A stretch of DNA of 59,761 nucleotides from Hyphomicrobiales bacterium (GCA_947455995.1 CANGQA010000008.1:1-59761); one strand, 5' to 3'; shown: positions 19,247 to 29,347, counted from the stretch's first letter. A program made the numbers and translations. The notes: generated from the sequence alone by a model not told the origin.

Positions 19247-19903
19247 TTAGCGTTCCGGCTCAAAGAAGTGATGTACTCCTTCACGCATCCTTTGCATCCA
19301 TCCCAACGGCGAACTGCCGCCCTCGTGAGGCATCCAGCGCAGACGATCACGCTGCTTATCATCAAGTTTGGCATAAAGGCTGTCGAAGGGGGGGCGAACC
19401 AGTTTCATCGCATCCACTGTGGCTTGGGCTGTTTTTTCGATCCGAGCCAAATGCGCTACGGGCGTATGATCCCCCAATTCCGATTTTGTCGGGCAGGATG
19501 TTTTGAAAATCTGGTCAGCTTTGGTGACTGCTGCCTTCAAAGCATCAAAATCTGCACGCTGATCAGGCTTAGGCTGCACTGTCTGTTCAAACCGTTTGAG
19601 GAAACGTGGCGACAATTCGCTATGGTCATTGCAAAACATCATCAGCGGCATGCCACCGGACATCATGCCCGAGGGTCCGCGTTCGCCCATGCGCTCCTGG
19701 CGTGGTCCTCGCGCAACGTCTGGCACATTGACTTGCCCCTGAGCGGGAGCAGGCTGCGCCGGCGTGGCAGGCGGTTGCGTCTGGGCTTGCGCCAAGCCGA
19801 CCGAGCCAAGCACGATCAAAGCAGCAATCCCCGCACGCAATGACGCCGAAGAGGGTGGATAGTGATGAAGAACACTGACTCGGGACTGCAAAATTTGCGA
19901 CAT
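19247..19903 (-). CDS. Periplasmic Spy/CpxP-like protein (LTxxQ motif family)
   Basis: This 218-residue exported protein has a signal peptide (hydrophobic core about residues 20-38, ending AQA), a Pro/Ala/Gln-rich linker and a helical domain. The last third reads AQATVDAMKLVRPPFDSLYA then LDDKQRDRLRWMP, matching the LTxxQ pattern of Spy/CpxP-related proteins, which bind misfolded proteins or sense envelope stress. FCNDHSELSPRFLKR near residue 90 is also typical of alphaproteobacterial members. The ATG at 19903 is chosen over a longer frame because AGGAGG lies nine bases upstream and the signal peptide starts there. Exact role unknown. Confidence 0.72.
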   Translation of the reverse strand: MSQILQSRVSVLHHYPPSSASLRAGIAALIVLGSVGLAQAQTQPPATPAQPAPAQGQVNVPDVARGPRQERMGERGPSGMMSGGMPLMMFCNDHSELSPRFLKRFEQTVQPKPDQRADFDALKAAVTKADQIFKTSCPTKSELGDHTPVAHLARIEKTAQATVDAMKLVRPPFDSLYAKLDDKQRDRLRWMPHEGGSSPLGWMQRMREGVHHFFEPER

Positions 19904-20058
19904 AGCGGATAACCTCCTGCTGACTGGGTCACGCAGGGCCTTTGCCAACCGATAACCGATTGATCCGCCAGCGACACAGGCGGATGTCCAAAGTCCCGCG
20001 ACAGGAGAAGGTTGCCAAAGCATTGCGGCCAGTTCAGGGCGCAAAGATGGTGATTTGA

Positions 20059-21231
<1,173 letters not shown>

Positions 21232-21344
21232 TCACCATCATGAATTGATGACCCCACAATGGCGAGACAAGGTAAAGAGGAGCTAAAGATTATGGCTGAG
21301 ATGATGACTCTCGCGGGTTAATCTGCCGCGCATTTTCGTTATGG

Positions 21345-21359
21345 TTAACAATTGGTTAT
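21345..21359. promoter_or_regulatory. CtrA-box-like site upstream of ccrM
   Basis: The plus strand reads TTAA, seven bases, TTAT; on the ccrM strand this is ATAA-N7-TTAAC. The CtrA consensus is TTAA-N7-TTAAC, so eight of nine specified positions match. It lies 120 bp before the ccrM start in a 138-bp gap. A GACTC (GANTC class) site is at 21306-21310 between it and the gene. CtrA control of ccrM is known in Caulobacter; here it is inferred. Confidence 0.4.
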
Positions 21360-21363
21360 TATA

Positions 21364-22002
21364 TCAAATCCGATTTTTGAGCGGCGCAAAACTCAGGCGG
21401 TGGTATTGACTGGGGCCATAGTGAGCCAAAGCGGCAAGATGGAGGGCAGTGCCATACCCCGCATGGGCCGCAAAACCGTAACGTGGATCATGCTCTGACA
21501 ACCGTTCCATCAACCTGTCACGGGTGACTTTGGCAATGATAGAGGCTGCTGCGATCGACAGGCTTTTGCCGTCCCCGCCGATCAGTGCCTCGCCAGAACA
21601 AGGCAAAGCTGGAACATCGCGACCATCCACCAGAACATGATCGGGCGCCACCGACAGCGCTTTGACAGCCCGCGACATCGCCAGCAGGGTCGCCTGCCTG
21701 ATATTGATCCGGTCAATCACAGGAGCAGGCACACTGGCAACCGCGACACAGGCATGCCGCATGATCTCAAGATAGAGCGCATCACGTCGACTGGCTGACA
21801 GGGTTTTAGAATCGTTGAGACCCGATGGAAGGTTTTCGGGATCGAGAATGACGGCCGCCGCCACCACGGGTCCGGCCAAAGGACCGCGTCCCACCTCGTC
21901 CACGCCCGCAATGCACTTGAAGCCTGAGGACAGCAAAGCCTGCTCGCGTGTAAAATCAGGCGCCGTTTTGACAGGTTTGGGTTTTGAGACAGGAGCTTTC
22001 AT
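21364..22002 (-). CDS. rnhB: Ribonuclease HII
   Basis: RNase HII cleaves RNA in RNA-DNA hybrids and initiates removal of single ribonucleotides from DNA. The 212-residue protein has the catalytic start IAGVDEVGRGPLAGPVVAAA (Asp35, Glu36), the LNDSKTLSASRR segment, the DHVLVDG motif and SIIAKVTRDRLM. It has a short basic N-terminal extension rich in Lys and Pro. It lies between the radical SAM gene (42 bp upstream) and ccrM on the same strand, so rnhB may share a transcript with either. An RNase HI gene is present separately at 40.3 kb. Confidence 0.96.
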   Translation of the reverse strand: MKAPVSKPKPVKTAPDFTREQALLSSGFKCIAGVDEVGRGPLAGPVVAAAVILDPENLPSGLNDSKTLSASRRDALYLEIMRHACVAVASVPAPVIDRINIRQATLLAMSRAVKALSVAPDHVLVDGRDVPALPCSGEALIGGDGKSLSIAAASIIAKVTRDRLMERLSEHDPRYGFAAHAGYGTALHLAALAHYGPSQYHRLSFAPLKNRI

Positions 22003-22044
22003 ACATTTTAAGCTAGCACAAAGCTGTCGAAGGCCAAAAACAAC

Positions 22045-23220
22045 TTAAAACAGTGACAACTGTCCACCTTGCGGGACGGGGGCCACAAACAGATCATTGC
22101 GTAATTTGGAACGGTTTTTGTTAAAGCCCAATCGCTGGCAAGCCAGTTGAAACCGTTTGCCAATCAATCCGGCATAGGCCCCCTCCCCTGTCTGGCGGAC
22201 TCCCCAGCGTGCGTCGTAATCCTTACCTCCGCGAGTGGATTGAACCAGCGACAGGATATGACGCAATTTGCCTGGATGATGCTCCAGCAACCATTCACGA
22301 AACAGATCGCGCAGCTCGTGCGGCAACCGCAGCAGAACATAACCGGCCTCCCTTGCTCCCGCCGCAAAAGCGCAATCCAGAATATCCTCGATCTCGGCAT
22401 CATTGAGCGCAGGAATGATCGGAGCCACCATCACCATGGTCGGCACGCCTGCCTGGGACAGTTGGCGCAATGTATCCAGCCGTTTGGCGGGCGTGGCAGC
22501 GCGAGGCTCCATCTGGCGCGCCAGTTGCGAATCGAGCGTTGTCACTGACAGCGCCACTTTCACCAGTCCCCTGGCAGCCATCGGAGCGAGCAAATCAAGA
22601 TCACGCAGGACCAAAGCCGATTTGGTAACAATCCCGACGGGATGATTGGTCTTGGCCAGGACTTCAAGCACTTCGCGCATGATTCTATGCTCGCGCTCGA
22701 TCGGTTGATAGGGATCGGTATTGGTGCCAATCGCAATCATGCGCGGCTGATAGCCAGGGGCTGACAGTTCACGTTCCAGCAAAACCGCCGCACCCTGCTT
22801 GGCAAATAGCCGCGTTTCAAAATCAAGACCCGCCGAAAGGCCCATATAGGCATGGGTGGGCCGCGCGAAACAATAGACACAACCATGCTCGCAACCGCGA
22901 TAGGGATTGATCGACCGGTCAAAAGAAATATCGGGCGATTGGTTGCGGGTGATGATCATTTTGGGTTTTTCAATCGTCACCACCGTTTTGAATGCCGGCA
23001 GATCCGACAGGCTATCCCAGCCGTCATCCTCGCTCACACGCGAGACAGGCTCAAACCGTCCACTGGTATTCGAGACTGCCCCGCGCCCGCGTCGCCGATC
23101 AGCTGCCACAGCCTTGGCGGGAAAATCCCCCTCCCTGTCATGGGCAAAGCTCGAAAAGCCCTGAGGGGGCAGAACGGGCGGAAGAAGTGGGATTTTCGCT
23201 GACATTTTGGTTTGAGCCAT
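22045..23220 (-). CDS. PA0069-family radical SAM protein
   Basis: This is a 391-residue radical SAM protein with the cluster-binding CxxxCxxC in RGCEHGCVYCFARPTHAY (about residues 111-128). It has the SPL-like (spore photoproduct lyase related) contexts IAIGTNTDPYQPIERE and PVGIVTKSALVLRDLDLL. The N-terminus is rich in Pro, Arg and Gly and precedes a DGWDSL segment. This family is widespread in proteobacteria and has no assigned substrate known to me. The ATG at 23220 is the start. It diverges from the next gene across a 118-bp gap and is followed by rnhB. Confidence 0.85.
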   Translation of the reverse strand: MAQTKMSAKIPLLPPVLPPQGFSSFAHDREGDFPAKAVAADRRRGRGAVSNTSGRFEPVSRVSEDDGWDSLSDLPAFKTVVTIEKPKMIITRNQSPDISFDRSINPYRGCEHGCVYCFARPTHAYMGLSAGLDFETRLFAKQGAAVLLERELSAPGYQPRMIAIGTNTDPYQPIEREHRIMREVLEVLAKTNHPVGIVTKSALVLRDLDLLAPMAARGLVKVALSVTTLDSQLARQMEPRAATPAKRLDTLRQLSQAGVPTMVMVAPIIPALNDAEIEDILDCAFAAGAREAGYVLLRLPHELRDLFREWLLEHHPGKLRHILSLVQSTRGGKDYDARWGVRQTGEGAYAGLIGKRFQLACQRLGFNKNRSKLRNDLFVAPVPQGGQLSLF

Positions 23221-23338
23221 GAATCACCTTGCGCGATGTCCCATAATCAGAACATAAAGTGAACATGCAGGGAGTCGCGGCTGATTTCAAGCCATTATTT
23301 AGGCATGCCAAACCGCCGGAAATCAGCTAGGGAAAAGC

Positions 23339-23872
23339 ATGATCAGCCTTATCCTGCCTCTGACCCATGATGAACCGGCTCTACTGGACACCTTGAGTGC
23401 CTGTGTTGCGGGCGTTGCCGAGGGCGTGATCCGCGATGCTGTCCTGGTCACACCCCGACTGTCCGATTCGATGGAGCGGATGAGCGATGCCGCCGGATGC
23501 AAGGTTGTCATCGCCGAAGGCCCACGCAATCAGTTGATTTCGGCAGGGGGACAGGCCGCCCGTTCAGACTGGTGGCTGGTGCTGACCCCCGGCATGATCC
23601 CGAGCGGGCCGTGGTTATCCGACCTCAATGCCTATCTGGCGATTGCCGAGCCAATCGATATCGGTCTGACGCGATTGGCTGGACGCGGCTCGTTATTTCG
23701 CTTGCTCAAAGCCGGACTGCTGCCCACCTTCGCCCGCCTGACCGGCAATCCAGACCCGCGATTAGGCCTGCTGGTGCATCGCTCGATGTGGGGTGACAAC
23801 CATAGGCTGAAGCCAAATCACCATTGGGTAACACTACCCACCCCATGGCATGACAGGCGCAAAGCAGGTTGA
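23339..23872 (+). CDS. Small glycosyltransferase-like protein
   Basis: This 177-residue protein begins with MISLILPLTHDE, like the first strand of a GT-A (family 2) glycosyltransferase, and continues with EGPRNQLISAGGQAARSDWWLVLTPGMIP. That places a Gly/Ala-rich helix and a terminal strand where a GT2 protein has its nucleotide-sugar site. It lacks a clear DXD motif and is shorter than typical GT2 enzymes, so activity is doubtful. It may be a reduced member conserved in this clade. It stands alone between a divergent radical SAM gene and a convergent lipoprotein gene. Function not established. Confidence 0.6.
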   Translation: MISLILPLTHDEPALLDTLSACVAGVAEGVIRDAVLVTPRLSDSMERMSDAAGCKVVIAEGPRNQLISAGGQAARSDWWLVLTPGMIPSGPWLSDLNAYLAIAEPIDIGLTRLAGRGSLFRLLKAGLLPTFARLTGNPDPRLGLLVHRSMWGDNHRLKPNHHWVTLPTPWHDRRKAG

Positions 23873-23887
23873 GCGGGCAACCCGCTA

Positions 23888-24538
23888 TTAGCGGGCTTTG
23901 TTTTTCGCTACGGGCGATACAGAAGGTTCGCCGCCCTTGAGATTGACCGTGATGCTCAATTCTTCACCGTCTTTGGACACTGAAAAATCTTTTTCGACCA
24001 CTACGATCTGGCCCATCGAACTGCCTGCGGGAATGGTGACTGAGCCACGCGTGGTGCGAGAGGCCACAATCTTGGTGCCGCGTTTCATGATGATCTGAAC
24101 AGGCGCCGTATAGGTGCCGGCACTGCCTGCAGGCCCCAGCAAGACCCGGGCCTCAACCCCGACCGAAATGACCAGTTTGCCTTGAACGATGCGGCATTCC
24201 CGCGCCACATTCACAATAGAAATCTGGTGCCGCACGCTGTCGGTCCCAACCCGAATCACACTGTCTTCAGCCGTATAGATCGGCGCCGGACATTCTATAT
24301 CCTCTTCCTCGGGTGGCCGGGAGGGCGGAACAGAACCGCCGTAAAGCACATTGCCGAATGAAAAGCCCGAACTGCCGCTTTCGGTTTCGCTGGTTGCGGG
24401 TGCGGAGGACGAACTCCCCAAACCAAGGCTGTTGCAGGCCGACAAGCCCAAGCTAAGCCCGACAACCAGAACAAGATTAAACAGTTGGCGGGCGGATAAT
24501 GACAACCCGTGCAGTTTTTGCGGTTCCAAAGCCTTCAT
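23888..24538 (-). CDS. Uncharacterised lipoprotein
   Basis: From the ATG at 24538 (AAAGGGAA eight bases upstream) the 216-residue protein has a lipoprotein signal. A hydrophobic stretch LFNLVLVVGLSLGLSACNSL contains the lipobox LSAC with the lipidated Cys near residue 35. A Ser-rich linker follows, then an acidic IECPAP segment and a beta-rich domain with Ser/Thr/Val-dominated strands (KLVISVGVEARVLLGPAGSA, RTTRGSVTIPAGSSMGQIVV). I do not recognise a named domain. It would be anchored in the inner or outer membrane. It is downstream of the IalB-like gene on the same strand, so both may act in the envelope. Confidence 0.7.
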   Translation of the reverse strand: MKALEPQKLHGLSLSARQLFNLVLVVGLSLGLSACNSLGLGSSSSAPATSETESGSSGFSFGNVLYGGSVPPSRPPEEEDIECPAPIYTAEDSVIRVGTDSVRHQISIVNVARECRIVQGKLVISVGVEARVLLGPAGSAGTYTAPVQIIMKRGTKIVASRTTRGSVTIPAGSSMGQIVVVEKDFSVSKDGEELSITVNLKGGEPSVSPVAKNKAR

Positions 24539-24562
24539 CGCGGGCGTTCCCTTTACTCGTCT

Positions 24563-24577
24563 TTGCCTGAGAGGCAA
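24563..24577. repeat. Perfect hairpin upstream of the lipoprotein gene
   Basis: TTGCCT-GAG-AGGCAA forms a 6-bp perfect stem with a 3-nt loop, 25 bp before the lipoprotein ATG. There is no T-run after it on either strand. It could be a protein-binding site or a leader structure of the minus-strand mRNA. Confidence 0.5.
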
Positions 24578-24595
24578 TGATTGTCGCAACCAGTA

Positions 24596-24640
24596 GATCC
24601 AATTCGCATTAGATCCAGTTCGCAGTGGATCCAATTCAAT
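24596..24640. repeat. Three tandem 16-bp units
   Basis: GATCC recurs at 24596, 24612 and 24628 with an exact 16-bp period. The following bases (AATTCGCATTA, AGTTCGCAGTG, AATTCAATCT) are similar. The array lies between the IalB-like gene stop and the lipoprotein start and spans one and a half helical turns per unit. Confidence 0.75.
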
Positions 24641-24684
24641 CTCGGGCAATTTTACATCATAGATGGCCCCGAAAGCCATTCTGT

Positions 24685-25314
24685 TCATTTGGCCTCTGGG
24701 ATAGCCTGCATGCCAGCATCAAATCCGTTCAAATTCAACGGAAAACCGACCCCCTCGCCATTCGGCAAGATATCTCTGCCTGCCATGTAATAAGTAAAAA
24801 TACCGATCTGGCCTGATTTGAACTGGTTAAAAAGCATCTCGTCAAACGGCACATCGGCCAGGCACCCCATGCGGTCACAGCGGGTAAAGTCGGCACGGCC
24901 AAGATCGATTTTATCAATTTTGAGGCCGAGACGGCGGATCAGGTTGACATTGAGCGGGGCAAGGACCCGCAAAACAAACTTTCCGGTATCCAGATGCCGG
25001 AGAATCATCACCACCAACGTCAGTTCAGGCCGCTTTTCATCTGCGAATGTCTGTAAAAGTGCACAACTTTCTTTGGGCGGCGGGGCGCTCAGGGAGGTGG
25101 ACGACAGGCTGGAAGCCGGGGAATAGGGCTCGCAATGCAGGCTCCAATCGCCGAAATTACCGCGCGACGTCACCCCAGAAGGTGTCTGGGCCCTCACGGA
25201 ACCAGCCCCCAAAAATCCGAAACCCCAATCAAAAAGGCCTGAAATGGCAAGAATAAAGAACGATGTAACGATCGCCAATATACATTGCCGAATGATTGGC
25301 TTATAAAATGCCAT
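24685..25314 (-). CDS. Invasion-associated locus B (IalB)-family protein
   Basis: The 209-residue protein has a hydrophobic export signal (ILAIVTSFFILAISGLFDW, about residues 12-30, with cleavage probably after VRA). It then carries the IalB pattern: GNFGDWSLHCEP, a KESCALLQTF segment, VLRVLAPLNVNLIRRLGLKI and RCDRMGCLADVPFDEMLFN. The paired cysteines are likely disulfide bonded in the periplasm. IalB proteins are widespread in Hyphomicrobiales and Rhodobacterales; the Bartonella member affects erythrocyte invasion, but most have no known function. The ATG at 25314 is chosen over a GTG-initiated frame at 25392 because the signal peptide starts there. A Ser/Pro-rich insertion follows the first Cys. 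Confidence 0.82.
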   Translation of the reverse strand: MAFYKPIIRQCILAIVTSFFILAISGLFDWGFGFLGAGSVRAQTPSGVTSRGNFGDWSLHCEPYSPASSLSSTSLSAPPPKESCALLQTFADEKRPELTLVVMILRHLDTGKFVLRVLAPLNVNLIRRLGLKIDKIDLGRADFTRCDRMGCLADVPFDEMLFNQFKSGQIGIFTYYMAGRDILPNGEGVGFPLNLNGFDAGMQAIPEAK

Positions 25315-25625
25315 GTCAATTGATCCGCAGCTGTTAATCAATGAGAGCCTCTGTGATTGGAAAACCTCATCCTCATAATAAGGTGGGAACACGCTATAAA
25401 GCCGTTGTCAAGGCAAGACAGTCCAACCATTCTCTGCCCAAAGAAAATGAGTCCTGACCCTAAGTCTGACTTGACGAAACAGTTATTCGACACATTTTGT
25501 AATATAAATGTGCATTTTCTATCGCATCTGCGTTGCGCTCGCCGTTTCTTTGTGGTTTTGACTGACTGGAATGAAACAAGTGGGTTGCGGGTGCAAATCC
25601 GATGAGCTTGGGAGAATAAAGTATC
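25315..25625. promoter_or_regulatory. 311-bp divergent intergenic region between the IalB-like gene and coxB
   Basis: This gap must hold promoters for both flanking genes, but I see no complete -35/-10 pair. A TTGACG (25471-25476, plus strand) and a TTGACA (minus strand, near 25410) are present without good partners. The most definite element is a perfect inverted repeat CACATTT-N8-AAATGTG at 25491-25512. GGGAG precedes the coxB ATG by about a dozen bases. Confidence 0.5.
25491..25512. repeat. Perfect inverted repeat upstream of coxB (candidate operator)
   Basis: CACATTT and AAATGTG are exact complements separated by 8 AT-rich bases, centred about 125 bp before the coxB ATG. Size and symmetry suit a dimeric regulator; it does not match the FNR/FixK consensus TTGAT-N4-ATCAA. 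Confidence 0.5.
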
Positions 25626-26489
25626 ATGATCCGTTTCTGGAACCGTTTGGCGCTAATCGCGCTCGGTCTCGTTTTGGCAGCGTCTGCCACTTTCGAGCCT
25701 GCACTGGCCGGTATTGGCGAGCCAAGCATGTGGCAGATGAATATGCAGCCGCCTGTGACAGAGGTGGCGCGCGATATCAATGATCTGCATGACATCCTGA
25801 TTTGGGTGATCACCGCGATCTCGATTTTCGTGCTTGGACTGCTGATCTATGTGATGGTGAAGTTCAACGAGAAGGCCAATCCAGTTCCTTCCAAGCTGAC
25901 CCACAACACGATGCTGGAAATCGCGTGGATCCTGATCCCTTGTTTGATCCTGGTTTATATCGCGATCCCGTCTTTCAAACTCCTGCGTTTGCAGATCGAA
26001 CTGCCTAAGCCCGACATCACGGTCAAGGCCATCGGCCACCAGTGGTACTGGTCCTATGAATACGGTCAGGACCAGAATGGCGGCTTTACTTTCGACAGCT
26101 ACATGTTGTCACGCGAAGATGCTGTGAAAGCCCATCAACCCGCTTTGCTCGCAGTGGATAACGAGCTTGTGCTGCCTGCAGGCAAGACCATTGTCGTGCA
26201 GGTTCTCGGCGCCGATGTGATCCACAATTTCGCGGTCAGCTCGTTCGGTATCCGCATGGATGCCGTGCCGGGCCGCATGAACCAGACCTGGTTCAAGACC
26301 GACAAGGAAGGCGTTTATTACGGCCAATGCTCGCGTCTTTGCGGCCAGAACCATGCGTTCATGCCGATCGCTGTTCGTATTGTCAGCCCTGAGAAATATG
26401 CTGCATGGCTGGTTGAAGCAAAAAAGAAGTTCGCTTCCAACGAGGAGGGCCTCAAACAGGTGGCCTCACTTCGCGTTTCAAACCAATAA
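25626..26489 (+). CDS. coxB: Cytochrome c oxidase subunit II
   Basis: Subunit II of the aa3-type oxidase accepts electrons from cytochrome c at the binuclear CuA centre. The 287-residue precursor has a signal peptide (about 28 residues, ending ALA) and two membrane helices (about 55-78 and 97-117). The periplasmic cupredoxin domain has the aromatic patch HQWYWSYEYG. CuA ligands are His200, Cys235, Cys239, His243 and Met246 in CSRLCGQNHAFM. The usual Glu of CSELCG is Arg237 here; see findings. It is the first gene of the cox locus, about 100 bp before coxA. Confidence 0.95.
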   Translation: MIRFWNRLALIALGLVLAASATFEPALAGIGEPSMWQMNMQPPVTEVARDINDLHDILIWVITAISIFVLGLLIYVMVKFNEKANPVPSKLTHNTMLEIAWILIPCLILVYIAIPSFKLLRLQIELPKPDITVKAIGHQWYWSYEYGQDQNGGFTFDSYMLSREDAVKAHQPALLAVDNELVLPAGKTIVVQVLGADVIHNFAVSSFGIRMDAVPGRMNQTWFKTDKEGVYYGQCSRLCGQNHAFMPIAVRIVSPEKYAAWLVEAKKKFASNEEGLKQVASLRVSNQ

Positions 26490-26596
26490 CACGTCACCAC
26501 CATCCTTATCTGTAGTATCCGCACTCGATACTTTTGTTGAAAATCCCGACAAAATCGGGACACCTGAGTAAAGAGACGACCCCGGGACATATGACC

Positions 26597-28210
26597 ATGG
26601 CACATGCAACCGATGCTCACGCTGATCACCACGCCCATCCAACCGGATGGCGCCGCTGGATGCTCTCCACCAACCACAAAGACATTGGCACGCTCTATCT
26701 GATTTTCGCGCTGTTTGCCGGGATCATCGGCGGTGCATTGTCGATCCTGATGCGTATGGAACTTCAGGAGCCTGGCCTTCAATATTTCACGGATCCCCAG
26801 ACCTATAACGTCGTGGTCACCGGCCACGGGCTCATCATGGTGTTCTTTGTTGTGATGCCTGCGGTAATCGGCGGCTTCGGCAACTGGTTTGTTCCGCTGA
26901 TGATCGGCGCGCCCGACATGGCCTTCCCGCGCATGAACAACATTTCGTTCTGGTTGCTTCCTGCCTCATTCACGCTGTTGCTGATGTCATTGTTCGTTGA
27001 AGGCGCCCCTGGCTCCAACGGTTTCGGTGGCGGTTGGACAGTCTATCCGCCGCTTGCGACGTCCGGACATCCCGGCCCTGCGCTCGATTTCGGCATTCTG
27101 TCCCTGCATCTGGCAGGCGCCTCATCGATTTTGGGTGCGATCAACTTCATCACCACCATCCTGAACATGCGCGCACCCGGCATGACCATGCACAAGATGC
27201 CGCTATTTGCGTGGTCGATGCTGGTCACCGCCTTCCTGCTGCTGTTGTCGCTGCCTGTTCTGGCTGGTGCCATCACCATGCTTTTGACAGACCGCAACTT
27301 CGGCACCTCGTTCTTCGATCCGGCCAATGGTGGCGACTTGCTGCTTTACCAGCACCTGTTCTGGTTCTTCGGCCATCCTGAAGTGTACATTATGATTTTG
27401 CCAGGCTTCGGCATTGTCAGCCACATTGTCTCGACCTTCTCGAAAAAGCCTGTGTTCGGCTATCTCGGCATGGCCTATGCGATGGTTGGTATTGGTGCGG
27501 TCGGCTTCGTCGTATGGGCGCATCACATGTATACGGCTGGCATGTCACTGAACACCCAGCGTTATTTCGTATTCGCAACCATGGTGATCGCTGTGCCTAC
27601 CGGCATCAAGATCTTCTCCTGGATTGCCACGATGTGGGGCGGTTCGCTGCGCTTCACCTCTCCGATGATCTGGGCGATCGGCTTCATTTTCCTGTTCACC
27701 GTCGGTGGTGTGACAGGCGTGGTGCTGGCCAATGCCGGCGTTGATCGCAACCTGCACAACACCTATTATGTGGTCGCACATTTCCATTATGTGCTGTCGC
27801 TGGGTGCGGTGTTCGCGATCTTTGCGGGCTGGTATTACTGGTTCCCGAAAATGAGCGGCTATATCTTCCCTGAAGCGATTGCCAAACTGCATTTCTGGAT
27901 CGCCTTCATCGGTGCAAACGTGTTGTTCTTCCCGATGCACTTTACCGGTCTGGCTGGCATGCCGCGCCATTATGTCGATTATCCCGATGCCTTTGCTGGC
28001 TGGAACCGTATCTCCTCGATAGGCTCCTATATCTTCGGCTTCGGTATTCTGGTGTTCTTCTACGGCCTCTATGTCGCCTTCAGCCGCAAGGAACAGGCTG
28101 CCAACAGCCCATGGGGCGAAGCCGCCACCACTTTGGAATGGACACTGTCCTCCCCTCCTCCATTCCATCAGTTCGAGACCTTGCCGGTCATCACTGGATC
28201 GGATCACTGA
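26597..28210 (+). CDS. coxA: Cytochrome c oxidase subunit I
   Basis: Subunit I holds heme a and the heme a3-CuB site where oxygen is reduced and protons are pumped. The 537-residue protein has twelve predicted membrane helices. Metal ligands are in [10 protein letters not shown] (heme a), [17 protein letters not shown] (CuB His and the cross-linked Tyr), HHMYTAG (CuB) and VVAHFHYVL (heme a3/heme a). [12 protein letters not shown] marks the start. Several in-frame starts exist; I choose the ATG at 26597 ([12 protein letters not shown]) because GGGA lies nine bases upstream, while the ATG six bases earlier is too close to it. Confidence 0.97.
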   Translation: MAHATDAHADHHAHPTGWRRWMLSTNHKDIGTLYLIFALFAGIIGGALSILMRMELQEPGLQYFTDPQTYNVVVTGHGLIMVFFVVMPAVIGGFGNWFVPLMIGAPDMAFPRMNNISFWLLPASFTLLLMSLFVEGAPGSNGFGGGWTVYPPLATSGHPGPALDFGILSLHLAGASSILGAINFITTILNMRAPGMTMHKMPLFAWSMLVTAFLLLLSLPVLAGAITMLLTDRNFGTSFFDPANGGDLLLYQHLFWFFGHPEVYIMILPGFGIVSHIVSTFSKKPVFGYLGMAYAMVGIGAVGFVVWAHHMYTAGMSLNTQRYFVFATMVIAVPTGIKIFSWIATMWGGSLRFTSPMIWAIGFIFLFTVGGVTGVVLANAGVDRNLHNTYYVVAHFHYVLSLGAVFAIFAGWYYWFPKMSGYIFPEAIAKLHFWIAFIGANVLFFPMHFTGLAGMPRHYVDYPDAFAGWNRISSIGSYIFGFGILVFFYGLYVAFSRKEQAANSPWGEAATTLEWTLSSPPPFHQFETLPVITGSDH

Positions 28211-28255
28211 TCCGTGTGATTAGCGGGCCGCTCTGTTAGGCCAGATCCTCAATTC

Positions 28256-28280
28256 CGCCGCCGGACATAGTTCGGCGGCG
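28256..28280. repeat. GC-rich hairpin between coxA and ctaB
   Basis: CGCCGCCGGA and TTCGGCGGCG pair over ten positions with one G-U wobble around a CATAG loop, 45 bp after the coxA stop. No T-run follows, so it is more likely an mRNA processing or 3'-end stabilising structure, limiting decay of the coxBA message, than a full terminator. Confidence 0.55.
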
Positions 28281-28356
28281 TTCGATCTGAAGAACACAAT
28301 TCTCAAAACGCCCATGCGTTTTGAACCATCCAGTGTCCGCTTGCGGGGTTTACTCG

Positions 28357-29340
28357 ATGCCGATCAGCAGTACCCGAACCAATCTTGATTCATCCCTTGC
28401 TGACGGGGCAGCGATTGATTCCGCCATGGGCAATGGTTCTGCAGCCGATTTTTTTGCGCTGTTGAAACCCCGGGTGATGTCTCTGGTGATTTTTACCGCC
28501 CTTGTCGGGATGTTGCTTGCCCCGGTTCCGGTCCATCCCGTCATCGGTTTTGCCTCTTTGCTGGCTATTGCGGTCGGCGCGGGTGCATCGGGTTGCCTGA
28601 ACATGTGGTGGGATGCCGATATCGATGCCGTGATGCACCGCACCGTCAACCGTCCGATTCCGGCCGGATTGGTTTCTCGAACCGAGGCCCTGAGCTTCGG
28701 CATGGTGCTGTCTTTCTGCTCGGTCCTGGTTCTGGGCGTGGTGAGCAATTGGTTTGCCGCCGCTTTTCTGGCCTTTACGATCTTTTTCTATGTGGTTGTC
28801 TATTCGATGTGGCTGAAACGCTCGACAGCACAAAACATCGTGATTGGCGGGGCGGCAGGGGCTTTCCCTCCGATGATCGGCTATGCCGCTGTGACCGGAA
28901 GCCTCAATCTTGAAACCTTTGTGTTGTTCGGCATCATCTTTTTATGGACCCCGCCGCATTTCTGGGCGCTGGCTCTGGTGAAGTCCGATGATTATGCCCG
29001 CGCCGGCATTCCGATGCTGCCGGTGGTGGCTGGTCCAGATGCTACGCGGCTGCAAATTCTGCTCTACACAATCATTCTTGCTCCATTCGGCCTCCTGCCG
29101 GTGGTGATGGGTTTCGGCGGTCTGGCCTATGCCATCACGGCGACTGCTGGTGGTGCTGGCATGTTGTGGCTGGCATTGCGGGTTTTCCTCAGACGGGAAG
29201 GTCCATTGGCCAACCGGACGGCCATGCAGCTGTTCGGTTTTTCGATTTTATACCTGTTCATGTTGTTTGCCGTTTTGCTTGTTGAACATATCGCACTCAA
29301 CAGTGGTCTGATCACCTCGCTCTCTTTGATGAAGGGCTAA
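28357..29340 (+). CDS. ctaB: Protoheme IX farnesyltransferase (heme O synthase)
   Basis: CtaB attaches a farnesyl chain to heme B to form heme O, the precursor of heme A used by CoxA. The protein is a UbiA-superfamily membrane enzyme of 327 residues with about nine helices and the prenyl-diphosphate motif [19 protein letters not shown]. The second Asp-rich region lies near [14 protein letters not shown]. The ATG at 28357 is preferred over the upstream TTG of the open frame. It lies 146 bp downstream of coxA and 7 bp before the CoxF-like gene. CtaA (heme A synthase) is not in the window. Confidence 0.95.
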   Translation: MPISSTRTNLDSSLADGAAIDSAMGNGSAADFFALLKPRVMSLVIFTALVGMLLAPVPVHPVIGFASLLAIAVGAGASGCLNMWWDADIDAVMHRTVNRPIPAGLVSRTEALSFGMVLSFCSVLVLGVVSNWFAAAFLAFTIFFYVVVYSMWLKRSTAQNIVIGGAAGAFPPMIGYAAVTGSLNLETFVLFGIIFLWTPPHFWALALVKSDDYARAGIPMLPVVAGPDATRLQILLYTIILAPFGLLPVVMGFGGLAYAITATAGGAGMLWLALRVFLRREGPLANRTAMQLFGFSILYLFMLFAVLLVEHIALNSGLITSLSLMKG

Positions 29341-29347
29341 AGGACAA

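Noticed and set aside
24596-24640. Short periodic repeat considered as a CRISPR remnant
   Set aside because: Units are 16 bp with no spacers and no cas genes nearby.
24541-24690. CTCTCAGGCAA-like sequence on the minus strand resembling the end of a glycine riboswitch, and CTGAGAG on the plus strand resembling part of a TPP riboswitch
   Set aside because: The remaining conserved parts of either riboswitch are absent, and the downstream genes have no link to glycine or thiamine. The sequence is explained by a short hairpin.
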